A program made the translations under genes and the position numbers. Positions 47,913 to 55,770 of a stretch of DNA of 64,000 nt are shown here, in pieces. Within the stretch, counting starts at the first letter, position 1. Every line of letters starts with the position of its first letter. The notes under the pieces are model-generated. The model searched no databases, was not told the origin of the DNA, and saw only the letters and a program-made list of their open reading frames with translations. Origin of the DNA: Stenotrophomonas lactitubi (lineage in GTDB: Bacteria > Pseudomonadota > Gammaproteobacteria > Xanthomonadales > Xanthomonadaceae); NCBI RefSeq assembly GCF_002803515.1, contig NZ_PHQX01000001.1:3844001-3908000 (forward strand), written 5' to 3'.

Positions 47913-48036
47913 AAAAGGAGGCACGCCGCGCCTCCCACTTACAGAGTATTTCCCTGATGGGGCCTTGCCGCAAGGCCCGCCCGGCGCCCTAGACTCGCCG
48001 GCCTGTCGATCCGCAGGACAGGTAGGGGTAGTGCCG

Positions 48037-48471
48037 ATGGCACAGGACACCGACTGGACACCCGTTTCGCATGACACCTACGACCAGGTCGCCGGGCCGT
48101 TCTATCACGGCACCCGCGCTGCCCTCGTGGTGGGCGAGCTGCTGAGCGCGGGCTTCCGGTCCAACTATCGCGACAGCGTGGTGATGAACCACATCTACTT
48201 CACGACGATTGCCAAAGGTGCTGGACTGGCTGCGGAGATGGCCCGGGGTGAGGGGCGACCGCGTGTGTATGTGGTGGAGCCGACCGGGCCGTTTGAAGAC
48301 GATCCGAACGTGACCAACAAGAAGTTTGCGGGGAATCCGACGCGGTCGTATCGGAGTGCGGAGCCGTTGCGGGTTGTTGGGGAGATTACGGAGTGGGAGG
48401 CCTACGATGCGGAGTTTGTTCGGCAGTTGAAGGCGTTTGTTGCTTCGGGGAGTGGAGAGATCATCAACTGA
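48037..48471 (+). CDS. arr: Rifampin ADP-ribosyltransferase-like protein (Arr family)
   Basis: A 144-residue Arr-type enzyme expected to ADP-ribosylate rifamycins using NAD+. FYHGTRAALVVGELLSAGF is the NAD-binding start of the family. HIYFTTIAKGAGLAAEMARG and RVYVVEPTGPFEDDPNVTNK complete the signature, followed by FAGNPTRSYRS. Length matches known Arr proteins. The start at 48037 (MAQDTDWTP) is chosen; the frame extends upstream without homologue-like residues. The 3' part is less GC-rich than the neighbours. It marks the left edge of the accessory block. Actual resistance would depend on expression. Confidence 0.9.
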   Translation: MAQDTDWTPVSHDTYDQVAGPFYHGTRAALVVGELLSAGFRSNYRDSVVMNHIYFTTIAKGAGLAAEMARGEGRPRVYVVEPTGPFEDDPNVTNKKFAGNPTRSYRSAEPLRVVGEITEWEAYDAEFVRQLKAFVASGSGEIIN

Positions 48472-48799
48472 TGAGATGGAGAAGGCCCGCTTTGGCTGGC
48501 GGAAGAGCAATGGAGCAGGTACTCGGAGCATGTTCTCTTTCAGCCAGCGGCAGACGCAGTTTTCACCACGTCACTCGGCCGCACCAAGAGCGCCACCGTC
48601 TTGAACGCTCATGCACTTAGCTGCGCATTGGGCTAGGCAACTTCTCTGCATGCTCCGGCAACAATTGCCAAGAGCCTTTCGAAATAATCAGTATGGCTGC
48701 GAGCGTGATCAAATGCTGACGCGGAGCGTGGCGGCGTAGGGTTGGCACGATACTGCCTCCAATAGCACTTGACCTTATGGCGCGAGTCTGTCCAGCTCG
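48472..48799. other. Gap at the left edge of the accessory block
   Basis: A 328-base stretch without a gene, SMAG element or convincing terminator. It reads like degraded sequence and separates the chromosomal-type genes (glnB, ubiK, arr) from the minus-strand defence operon that ends at 48800. I see no direct repeat or tRNA that could be an attachment site. Confidence 0.4.
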
Positions 48800-49594
48800 T
48801 CAGCACACAAGCGCTTTGAGGAAGTCCGTTAACGCAGTCTTCGGATCGTCCTCATCTGACACGATCATCTCAATGCCCCAGTGCCTCAGCACCTCTTCTG
48901 CCGCAGGGTTCGGACGGTTGGTGAAGACATACGACTTGGGTCTCGCCGATGCCAGAGGTGACAGTCTCCAGATCTCGGTCAGGCGATAGAAAAGGAGCCG
49001 AATATTGAAGTCATTTAGGCTGTAGCCGATGAAAAGGATGGAGTTGCTCAGCATGTCGTTGCGAAGTTTGATGTCCAGAGGTGTGTCGAAGCTCAGCCGC
49101 CGGTAGTAGCTGGTCTCGTCGAGGACGATGGATTCGTCCGTTGCGAAGTCACCGTGGAACTTGATGATCTGCCGATGGCCGTCCCTGACAGCGACCATGT
49201 CCGCTACGCTGGCAATCTTGTCGTACTTCACTCCAAACTCGGTGTGGGCAATCTCAATCCACCGGTCGTAATTGGTGGTGTAGATCCGGGAGAAGTTCCC
49301 CTTGGCGATGTGCTTGTGAATATCGGAGGCCTTGATGTTCGTAGAAGGCTTGTGCCATTCAACATCCATCCAGCTCCGAAGCTCGCCAAGCCCCCCTCTC
49401 TTCTTTCTGTAAAACTCAGCGAGTGTCTGATGGTCCCCGTAGGTGGCAAACACGGCCGGATCGTAGCCCAACTCCTGGGCGATCCGGGCGATCAACTCAC
49501 TCCAAGTAGGCAGACCAAGATTTGCGGATACCCCCGCCCCCACGAACAGAATTAGTTTGCCGCTGCTATGGGCTTCTAAAAGTTCAGTTCTCAT
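48800..49594 (-). CDS. SIR2-like NADase effector (KomC-like)
   Basis: A 264-residue SIR2-fold protein. The nucleotide-binding loop is LILFVGAGVSANLGLPTW (GAGVS, residues 19-23), the conserved Asn is in IYTTNYDRWIE (N108), and the catalytic His is in IIKFHGDF (H147). No zinc-ribbon cysteines are present, so it belongs with the SIR2_2-type domains of anti-phage systems that hydrolyse NAD+, not with deacetylases. Its start overlaps the stop of the HAM1-like gene (ATGA, 49591-49594). With the deaminase and HAM1-like genes upstream it forms the Kongming gene set. NAD+ depletion on infection is the expected output. Confidence 0.87.
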   Translation of the reverse strand: MRTELLEAHSSGKLILFVGAGVSANLGLPTWSELIARIAQELGYDPAVFATYGDHQTLAEFYRKKRGGLGELRSWMDVEWHKPSTNIKASDIHKHIAKGNFSRIYTTNYDRWIEIAHTEFGVKYDKIASVADMVAVRDGHRQIIKFHGDFATDESIVLDETSYYRRLSFDTPLDIKLRNDMLSNSILFIGYSLNDFNIRLLFYRLTEIWRLSPLASARPKSYVFTNRPNPAAEEVLRHWGIEMIVSDEDDPKTALTDFLKALVC

Positions 49595-50151
49595 GTCATG
49601 GCTCTCGAAGCTTTAAGGTGATCGGCAAACTTGTCCAACGCTAGGCGACGCATGGATATTTCGTCCTTCCCTGCACCCATTTCGGCAAAGGTCTTCGTGT
49701 GCCCGTCGGGGATGAAAACGCAGTCCCACTGGAAGTCTTGCGGCCCAGCAGGCGCGCGCGGAACTCTCCCCTTGATTACGCCTTCAAAGAGGTGCATCTG
49801 GCGTCCATCGCAGTACCCAATGACCGACTTGGCGACAACTTTGTCGTCTGCCAGAGCAGCTACGAGGTCCGCGAATCCTTTAACTTTCAATTGGTCCCAA
49901 AAGATCTGAGTCAGGCCTGCAGGAAGTCCATTCAGTCCGGTGAGGTACAGCCCTGTGTGCTCGACGAATAGAGGGCGACCGATCTGTCGGAACGCCTTGA
50001 TCAGTTTGTCTCGCACGAGCGCGTTGACATCCTGCGTCTGTAGTTCCTCGATCTTTCTGGAGAGCGATACAACGTCCACGCCGACAGGCTCGAGAATGCG
50101 TCGCACCTCTCTGATCTTGTGCTCGTTGCCTGACATGAACCGAATCTTCAA
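49591..50151 (-). CDS. HAM1/ITPase-like nucleotide-binding protein (KomB-like)
   Basis: A 186-residue member of the HAM1/RdgB (inosine triphosphate pyrophosphatase) fold. The N-terminal FMSGNEHKIREV keeps the S-x-N-x-x-K-x-x-E phosphate motif. Two catalytic signatures are altered: the usual E-D-(T/S) motif is EHT (E64-H65-T66), losing the catalytic-base Asp, and the usual S-H-R near the C-terminus is SMR (166-168). FQWDCVFIPDG replaces FGWDP. The protein may bind (d)ITP without efficient hydrolysis, consistent with a sensor role. Its start overlaps the deaminase stop (50148-50151) and its stop overlaps the SIR2 start, so all three are coupled. Confidence 0.87.
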   Translation of the reverse strand: MKIRFMSGNEHKIREVRRILEPVGVDVVSLSRKIEELQTQDVNALVRDKLIKAFRQIGRPLFVEHTGLYLTGLNGLPAGLTQIFWDQLKVKGFADLVAALADDKVVAKSVIGYCDGRQMHLFEGVIKGRVPRAPAGPQDFQWDCVFIPDGHTKTFAEMGAGKDEISMRRLALDKFADHLKASRAMT

Positions 50152-51185
50152 CTCAGACCCTCCATGAATGAAAATCGCTTGGCCATCTCGTATTGCTGCT
50201 GCATGTGCCGAACAGAGAGTCCTTCGGCCATCGCAGCGGCTTGGTCGTCGGCCAAACCACGCTGATGAATCGCTGGGTTATCCGAGCAGATCACGAAAGG
50301 CACACCGCGGCGTTGGAAATCCTGCAGAGGGTGAGCCTCGTTATGGGGAACAGCGCCTGTCAGCCGATTGCTTATCGGACAGACCTCGACGCAGACGCCC
50401 CTATTAGCAAGCAGGTCCATTAAATCCGGATCCTTGCTGGCCGCCGTGCCATGGCCGATCCGATCAGCGTGGAATAGTTCCACGGCCGCGCGCACGTTTT
50501 CCACGCGGCCTGTCTCTCCCGCATGGATCGTGATTCCAAAGCCGTATCGGTCCTTGGCCTCACGGAACATTGCAGGCAGCACTGCGGAGTAGGGCGTGTC
50601 CTCATCCCCCGCAAGGTCAAGCCCCACGACATCTCTCGGTCGTCCGATGTCCTCGTAGGCCTGCAGCAGGGTGGCGAGATTAGATGCGTCGTAGTCGCCC
50701 CGCGTCACGGTCAGGATCAAGCCACGCCGTATTCCGTGGCGCTGAGCCGCGTTGCCTGTCGACTCTATGAGGCGTTCCATTGCCTGCGCCGGCGTGCAGC
50801 TCTGAAGCCCTGACAAGTAGAGGACGCTGCTGCGCAGCTCGACGAAACGGACCGCGTTATCTGCCAGGCTCGCAAGAACAGCATAGGCTAGGCGGTCAAG
50901 GTTTTCGATCTTCCTAGGGAATAGCCGAAGCACCTGCCAAGGCGTAAGGTACTCCGCCAGCGAATCGCAAGGGGCAATGCGTGTCATGCTCCGTTCGAAA
51001 TCGAACCCAGCCGGAAAGAAGGTTGCCTCGTCGGCCATGATCTCCCGGACCACTGACGTGGGGACCGCCCCGTTCAAATGCACATGGAGTTCCCCGCGAT
51101 CATGCACGTGGGCAAGCGCTCCGTCGTCGTCGATTTCGTTAGCCATGCCCTGCACACCAAGCAAATTGAGTTGATGCTGATTCAA
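50148..51185 (-). CDS. Adenosine deaminase-family enzyme (KomA-like)
   Basis: A 345-residue metal-dependent deaminase, first gene of the three-gene operon. Zinc ligands are visible as GELHVHLNGAVP (H-x-H), ITIHAGETG (His, with catalytic Glu) and FVICSDNPAIH (Asp); DRIGHGTAA and CPISNRLTG complete the family pattern. Two positions differ from textbook enzymes: HLNG for HLDG, and SDNP for (S/T)DDP. In Kongming the deaminase acts on deoxyadenosine nucleotides to give an inosine base. A TTG at 51185 is assumed as start; an ATG at 51146 (MANEIDDDG) is equally possible. Base composition is closer to the host than the ATPase gene upstream. Confidence 0.87.
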   Translation of the reverse strand: MNQHQLNLLGVQGMANEIDDDGALAHVHDRGELHVHLNGAVPTSVVREIMADEATFFPAGFDFERSMTRIAPCDSLAEYLTPWQVLRLFPRKIENLDRLAYAVLASLADNAVRFVELRSSVLYLSGLQSCTPAQAMERLIESTGNAAQRHGIRRGLILTVTRGDYDASNLATLLQAYEDIGRPRDVVGLDLAGDEDTPYSAVLPAMFREAKDRYGFGITIHAGETGRVENVRAAVELFHADRIGHGTAASKDPDLMDLLANRGVCVEVCPISNRLTGAVPHNEAHPLQDFQRRGVPFVICSDNPAIHQRGLADDQAAAMAEGLSVRHMQQQYEMAKRFSFMEGLS

Positions 51186-51569
51186 TCTCCGTCCCTAGAT
51201 CTTTTTTGGGGCTTCCACTCATTCTAAACGTTGCATTTGGATGGAAGGCCGTCGCGAGATGAAACCACCTTCTTCCTCGCCCCCTATGCCCGCTAGCCTC
51301 CCTCTCCGGCACGAAACGTCTTCGACGCTCACCGGAGCTCACTCGGAATGTTGCAGCAAGCAATCGGCGGGATGTGGAAGCCTGAGAAAATACAGAATAT
51401 TGCACGACGCCCCCCCTACCTTGCACGGCGTCATACAGGCATAAGCGACCACATCTCAACAAGAACCGAAGCTTCGACATGGCCAGAAAAGGAATTGGCA
51501 ATCAATCGCCATCCACCGCAGAGAGGTTGACTATCTATTAAAATGACACATCAACCTACTGCACTTTAA
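51186..51569. promoter_or_regulatory. Gap between the ATPase and the deaminase operon
   Basis: These 384 bases hold no gene. AT-rich patches near 51196-51245 (upstream of the deaminase on the minus strand, reading CGTTTAGAATGAG) and near 51530-51569 are likely promoter and terminator regions. The gap suggests the ATPase and the deaminase-HAM1-SIR2 operon can be transcribed separately. Confidence 0.4.
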
Positions 51570-53717
51570 TTAATTTTCGCGCCCAGGGGAACCGAAGTAA
51601 GTTGCTTCACATCGAGAAGTAAGGCGACTTCGCATTTTTCCATCACTATCCGCCTCCTTATCCACCAGCCCCATATCTTTCAACTTGCTTGTCCTACGCC
51701 CTACCATTTGATGGGTAGTGTCAATTAGCGCAGAAATTTCGCCGGCGCGCATTTCTCTCTGCTCTTCATTGAGAGTGCTAATTATCTCCAACTCAATCGG
51801 CTCCAGCATGATCTCTTTATCAAGGCGCGCCACCTCATCCTTGAAATCATCCGAAAGATTTACAACCGAGCAAGTCCCTTCCCTGCAATCCGGGCATCGC
51901 CACTTAAAGAATTCAAACTTATCTCGATTATCCATAGAGTGACACATTCCACATGTATCACAACGAATAGTCTGATTGCTTGACAAAAATTGATGAATAG
52001 CGCGGGTGTACTCAAAGCAACGCTGCTGGAAATAATGCCTAAATGGGCGACCCTCTGGATAACCCCAACTCATCCGCTCATTTTCACACAACCCAAGAAA
52101 TAGCGAGTACACCACGATCTCTCGATTATCCTTGGCTCGCATCTTCTTGTAACGAGAAACAAAAAAATTAGACTCTAGAGATGAAAGCATATCCTCCAAA
52201 CCCGGACTAACGGTAAAGTGACTTGTAGGCGGATTAGCGCCAAGACTTGCAAAATAGTCACCCCCAACCTCTTTGGATATTATTCTGCGCTTCACCTCCT
52301 TCGCCTCATTAATTAGACAGCTCAGCAGCTGGCTTTGATTATGGCGATCAAGCTTGTTCTCAAAAGGCTCCAATGCGTAACGATTAAGGCGATCAAAGTA
52401 CTTAGAAATGGTATTTTCGTAGTATTTGCGAGAAGCCAGACGAATAGATGCGGCCGTTATTTTTTGACCTTTAGAAATTCTATCAAGATACAGAAGATGC
52501 AGCAAATGGCCCATTATTCTAGGCACGTTAAATGACGCCTGGAAAATCAAACGCATTAAATCGTCGCGAGCAGCATCGGATGAAAATTCAAAATAACTAG
52601 ATAGATCTTCCCCAAAAACCTTAAAGCGAGTCTCCAAAAGTCTTGCCGCATAAGAGGATGCCGAGCGCTCCATCTCTTGCACTTCAGACGCCTCGTAAAG
52701 ATCAGAGAAGTCCAGGCTAATAGTATCAGCCTTCCCCGGGTCAATTTTCCCGTAATAAACCCTCCCCGGATATCCAGCAACCTTCAGCTTAACCGATTCA
52801 TTGCTGGAATTATTCAAAGGAGACAAAACGACATCCACAAAAAGTCGCTGATCTATAAAGCTCAACTCTGAAAAATCGTCAAAGAATGCCACTAGGCGGG
52901 CGAGGCCAGCACCAGCTATCAGCCCTTGAATATCCTCAATTATATCCGCAAAAGGGAATGACTTGACGACAACATCAGAGTATTCATTATAAAAATCGCT
53001 ATCATCCAGTGTTCTATCGAAGTCAGTCAAAGATTCACTAATATTTGCACTCAACTCAGCCTTGGCTGGCGACAGCCTCGCCGCCACTTTCGCAGATTGA
53101 TCAATCTTCTGCGAATTCTCCTGCTGCTTCTTTATACGCAGCTGGTGGCTGATTTTTTGCAGGACTGGAATCTCGTGCTGCTCAAGCTTTGCCCCTTTAA
53201 TTCCATCTGCAAGAGCAGTAAGGCTAGAGATCAAATCATCATACTGACGCTTCATTCCGGACAACCAGCGATCCCACAGAGACAGCCGCTCACATGCTGA
53301 GCTTACTTCCTTAAGCAAGCCCGCAATGACTTTTCCGAGCATCACCTTCCTAAGCATGTGAGAGCGATAGGCGACGGGGGAAATATTGTTGGACGCCAAG
53401 TCGACGACCGATATATCAGCCGCATCAACCACGTCATATATGGACTTTACATCGATATAAACCGAAATAATATCCTTCTTGTCGCGAAGCGTAGACTGAG
53501 CGCGAGCAAAAACGGTGCTCTTCCCCGTACCTTTTCGCCCCAAAAGAAAAGTTGTATTTCCAGACAATACAGACTTGAGAACCGCCTCTCCGGGAAGCGG
53601 ATCAACATAAAGCAGGTCAACAGGCTTGCCGTTAGTTTCAGGCTCGAAATCCTTAAGCTCTGCACGTCTATATTGACGAAGTGATTCAGCAATTTTCGAG
53701 AACTTCTCTAGATTCAT
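51570..53717 (-). CDS. AT-rich P-loop ATPase with Zn ribbon and winged helix
   Basis: About 715 residues from the ATG at 53717; a TTG five codons earlier is possible. Walker A is LLGRKGTGKST (about residues 58-68), and LVAFFDDFSEL (about 275-285) is a Walker B candidate. A helical middle domain follows. A zinc-binding region near residues 585-620 has C-x-x-C pairs (IRCDTCGMC and RCPDCREGTC). The C-terminus is a winged helix (AGEISALIDTTHQMVGRRTS). The ORC/CDC6-like AAA ATPases of bacterial defence loci are the closest recalled group. Base composition is strikingly AT-rich against both sides, indicating transfer. It lies upstream of the deaminase operon on the same strand. Confidence 0.82.
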   Translation of the reverse strand: MNLEKFSKIAESLRQYRRAELKDFEPETNGKPVDLLYVDPLPGEAVLKSVLSGNTTFLLGRKGTGKSTVFARAQSTLRDKKDIISVYIDVKSIYDVVDAADISVVDLASNNISPVAYRSHMLRKVMLGKVIAGLLKEVSSACERLSLWDRWLSGMKRQYDDLISSLTALADGIKGAKLEQHEIPVLQKISHQLRIKKQQENSQKIDQSAKVAARLSPAKAELSANISESLTDFDRTLDDSDFYNEYSDVVVKSFPFADIIEDIQGLIAGAGLARLVAFFDDFSELSFIDQRLFVDVVLSPLNNSSNESVKLKVAGYPGRVYYGKIDPGKADTISLDFSDLYEASEVQEMERSASSYAARLLETRFKVFGEDLSSYFEFSSDAARDDLMRLIFQASFNVPRIMGHLLHLLYLDRISKGQKITAASIRLASRKYYENTISKYFDRLNRYALEPFENKLDRHNQSQLLSCLINEAKEVKRRIISKEVGGDYFASLGANPPTSHFTVSPGLEDMLSSLESNFFVSRYKKMRAKDNREIVVYSLFLGLCENERMSWGYPEGRPFRHYFQQRCFEYTRAIHQFLSSNQTIRCDTCGMCHSMDNRDKFEFFKWRCPDCREGTCSVVNLSDDFKDEVARLDKEIMLEPIELEIISTLNEEQREMRAGEISALIDTTHQMVGRRTSKLKDMGLVDKEADSDGKMRSRLTSRCEATYFGSPGREN

Positions 53718-54342
53718 TAAAGTACCATCCAAGTTTGAAATCCAGGACCCGCAATCCCGCGAGCGCGACGCTTTCTGTTATATCAAAATGAATTCGCGAG
53801 CACCATATCCACCGGGGGGGGGGCTTGGCCTAAAAAAATAGCAAGCAGCCTGAATCTCCGCACATAGTATGGCCCCGCAAGCACCCTTCCAGTTCATGCG
53901 GCGTGTAAAGCTCTGTAAAGTCGGAAATTCTTGTTTTCCCGCTGCTTTCAACGGCAAGGCAGGGCGGAATCAGAGGCCCTGTTGCAAAGTGACTCCTCTC
54001 GGCACCACCGTCCACGAGCTTCGGATATCGGCTAGAAGCGGACACCACACGGGCCTGTTCCTGATCCGCGCAAGTAGGCGGCATTTCTCGGCTCCATCTC
54101 ATGGGCCTCCCGGCAATATTGCTACAGGAACGATGTCGCAAATGCCATGCCGCGAATCCTCCTTCAGAGGAACTGGTCAACAAAACCTCATGAGCACCGA
54201 AGCCTTTGTCCTCCAACGGCTCTTGCAGCACGTCCACCCATGCCACAATGCCAAAAACGTCTCGGGCTTTGGCGGCATTGCCCCCACCCCTTGGCATTTC
54301 CAACAACATCAGGCAACTCTGGCAGGGCCACCGAAAAGGGGT
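53718..54342. other. Degenerate stretch with a G10 tract
   Basis: No convincing gene is present. A run of ten G at 53814-53823 lies about 100 bases upstream of the ATPase start. Open frames on both strands between about 53830 and 54500 have odd composition and no recognisable motif. The block 53950-54300 may be a decayed remnant of a mobile element. The AT-rich part next to the ATPase (53733-53800) probably carries its promoter. Confidence 0.35.
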
Positions 54343-54557
54343 GGCCGGGCGTCGAAAACCCGATTGCTGTTGTTGTTTACGCTTGTCAGCCGGCACCACC
54401 CCGCGTGGTGCCGGCTGACAATCCGTCTGCCGGCTATGGCGGGCGGTGCGTGGGGGTCTTGTACCCGCCGGCCTTACAACAGCAACCGGTTTTCGAGCCA
54501 CGCATCGTCCGCCACCTTTATCGGTGGCGGCTTCTGCCTGCTTGCACGGAGCCTGCC
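54343..54557 (+). promoter_or_regulatory. Structured 5' leader, copy B (candidate cis-regulatory RNA)
   Basis: Same order of elements as the leader at 11590-11795. CCGGGCGTCGAAAACCCG lies at about 54345-54362. A perfect 16-bp hairpin (54384-54399 with 54405-54420) carries a different sequence from copy A. GGCGGGCGGTGCGTGG (54438-54453) is identical to copy A and can pair along all 16 positions with CCACGCATCGTCCGCC (54498-54513), with one of its two G-U positions differing from copy A. The hairpin CCGCCACC/GGTGGCGG (54509-54530) overlaps the 3' strand of that stem, giving two exclusive folds ahead of the ATG at 54558. Confidence 0.7.
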
Positions 54558-54914
54558 ATGACCACGCCGCACTCCCCTCCCCCGCGCCCCATCCAGGAGG
54601 CGCCCTCGCCCTCCCCTGCGCTGGACCCCAACAGCCTCATCGCCATCCTGCGCAGCATCGGCGCAGGCGCTGCAGCCGACGGCCAGCCCTGGCCCGAACG
54701 CCATCACCTGCGCAGCCGGCAGATGCAGTTGTCCGACGCCGACTGCGCCCTGACGGGCCAGCGCATCGTGCAGGAGATCCTGCTGGCGGCCGAGCGCACG
54801 CGTCAGAACGGTGAGCCCGACCAGTACGTGGGCGACCGGGTGATGGAGGGGCTGGTGATGGCCGATATCGCACTTACCGCCTTCATCCACGAACGGGTGC
54901 GCCCACAGGACTGA
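54558..54914 (+). CDS. Small protein behind the second structured leader
   Basis: A 118-residue protein (MTTPHSPPPRPIQEAPSPSP...). A Pro/Ser-rich N-terminal ~24 residues precedes a mostly helical body (LDPNSLIAILRSIGAGAAAD and LTGQRIVQEILLAAERTRQN). It has no signal peptide, and its family is unknown to me. ACGGAG precedes the ATG. Apart from the MT-x-P start it shows no obvious similarity to the 75-aa protein behind the first leader, so the leader rather than the protein is the shared feature. Confidence 0.68.
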   Translation: MTTPHSPPPRPIQEAPSPSPALDPNSLIAILRSIGAGAAADGQPWPERHHLRSRQMQLSDADCALTGQRIVQEILLAAERTRQNGEPDQYVGDRVMEGLVMADIALTAFIHERVRPQD

Positions 54915-54960
54915 GGGCGCGCTGGTGGGCGTGACGTTCTGTTTGCGTGCGGGGTGATGA

Positions 54961-55431
54961 ATGAAGAAACGCGGATTTGCCGCGGCGGCGGTGTGCATCG
55001 TGATGATCGGCGCGATATGGGCGGGCTGGCCCGAGCCAGCGGGCGATCAGGTGTGGGCGTACCAGAAGCTGCAGCCAGCCGACTACCGGCTGCTGCACAG
55101 TGATGCACTCGGCTTCGTTACCGCCAAAGCGGATGAGGGCTTTCAACTGCACACACGCTATGCCGGGGTGACGTCCTTCGAGATCCGATGCAAGGGCGTT
55201 CTGGTGATGGACGTGGAGAACGCCCCCTCACGCGTGCTGATCCGGATGCCTGCCGATGCACTGTGGCGGGCGCCGGATATCGAGCGCCTGCGTCTCAGTT
55301 TCGAGCGATGGTTGGACTATCACCAGAGCCAGGGCGGGTTGCTGGTGGAGAGTGGAGGAACATCGTGGATCGAAGCGCTGTTTGGGCGCTTCAATGAGTC
55401 CGTGCCTGATGAGCAGCGTTGCGTGTTTTGA
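54961..55431 (+). CDS. Membrane-anchored hypothetical protein
   Basis: A 156-residue protein with an N-terminal hydrophobic segment (KRGFAAAAVCIVMIGAIWAG) acting as signal or anchor, then an extracytoplasmic domain of about 130 residues. The C-terminal part, ALWRAPDIERLRLSFERWLD and onward, recurs in a truncated copy at 63498-63681. The function is not recognised. It lies between the small leader-controlled gene and the RHS-immunity region. Confidence 0.7.
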   Translation: MKKRGFAAAAVCIVMIGAIWAGWPEPAGDQVWAYQKLQPADYRLLHSDALGFVTAKADEGFQLHTRYAGVTSFEIRCKGVLVMDVENAPSRVLIRMPADALWRAPDIERLRLSFERWLDYHQSQGGLLVESGGTSWIEALFGRFNESVPDEQRCVF

Positions 55432-55770
55432 GCCCCACGACGCCGCTGGCCGGATTCCCCTTTGCCATTCCACCCGCCATACGAGGTCGCCAACAATCAT
55501 CGAGCCAACTACGGTCGGTCTTGGAACTCACTCGCGACGTTGATGGAGCAGATCCAGCTGTGCCTGAATTGACAGCGGCCACTCGCGGTAATGCTCCATC
55601 GTGGCACCAGCCAGCAGGCAAGAAACACCCGCCAATCAACGAGCTTTCGGGCGGGTGTCAGGACGCGTGAGAGACAGGCTGGCCAAACGACGGCGGGTCT
55701 GTCCACAGCGCTGCTCCGCTTGATACGGTCGAATTCCGCTGCTCAATCTTGGGGGACGTCGGCCCGAAGC
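55432..55770. other. Gap downstream of the immunity gene
   Basis: A 339-base stretch with no convincing gene. An inverted repeat ACACCCGCC/GGCGGGTGT at about 55626-55659, with a 15-base loop, is the only clear structure and might end one of the converging transcripts, although no T-run follows. Confidence 0.35.

Noticed and set aside
48472..48799. tRNA or attachment site at the left edge of the accessory block
   Set aside because: No cloverleaf and no direct repeat shared with the right edge near comM could be found by reading.
50148..53717. RADAR defence system (ATPase plus adenosine deaminase)
   Set aside because: The deaminase is a compact ADA of about 345 residues, unlike the large RdrB, and it is coupled to HAM1 and SIR2 genes instead. 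The ATPase does not match the RdrA layout as I know it.
53975..53988. GGCCCTGTTGCAAA, resembling the terminal inverted repeat of IS6/IS26-type elements
   Set aside because: I found no matching inverted partner and no transposase reading frame nearby, so it is at most a relic and could be chance.
53830..54501. A 223-residue minus-strand open frame
   Set aside because: It runs through the structured leader, has no homologue-like motif, and its composition looks like out-of-frame translation.
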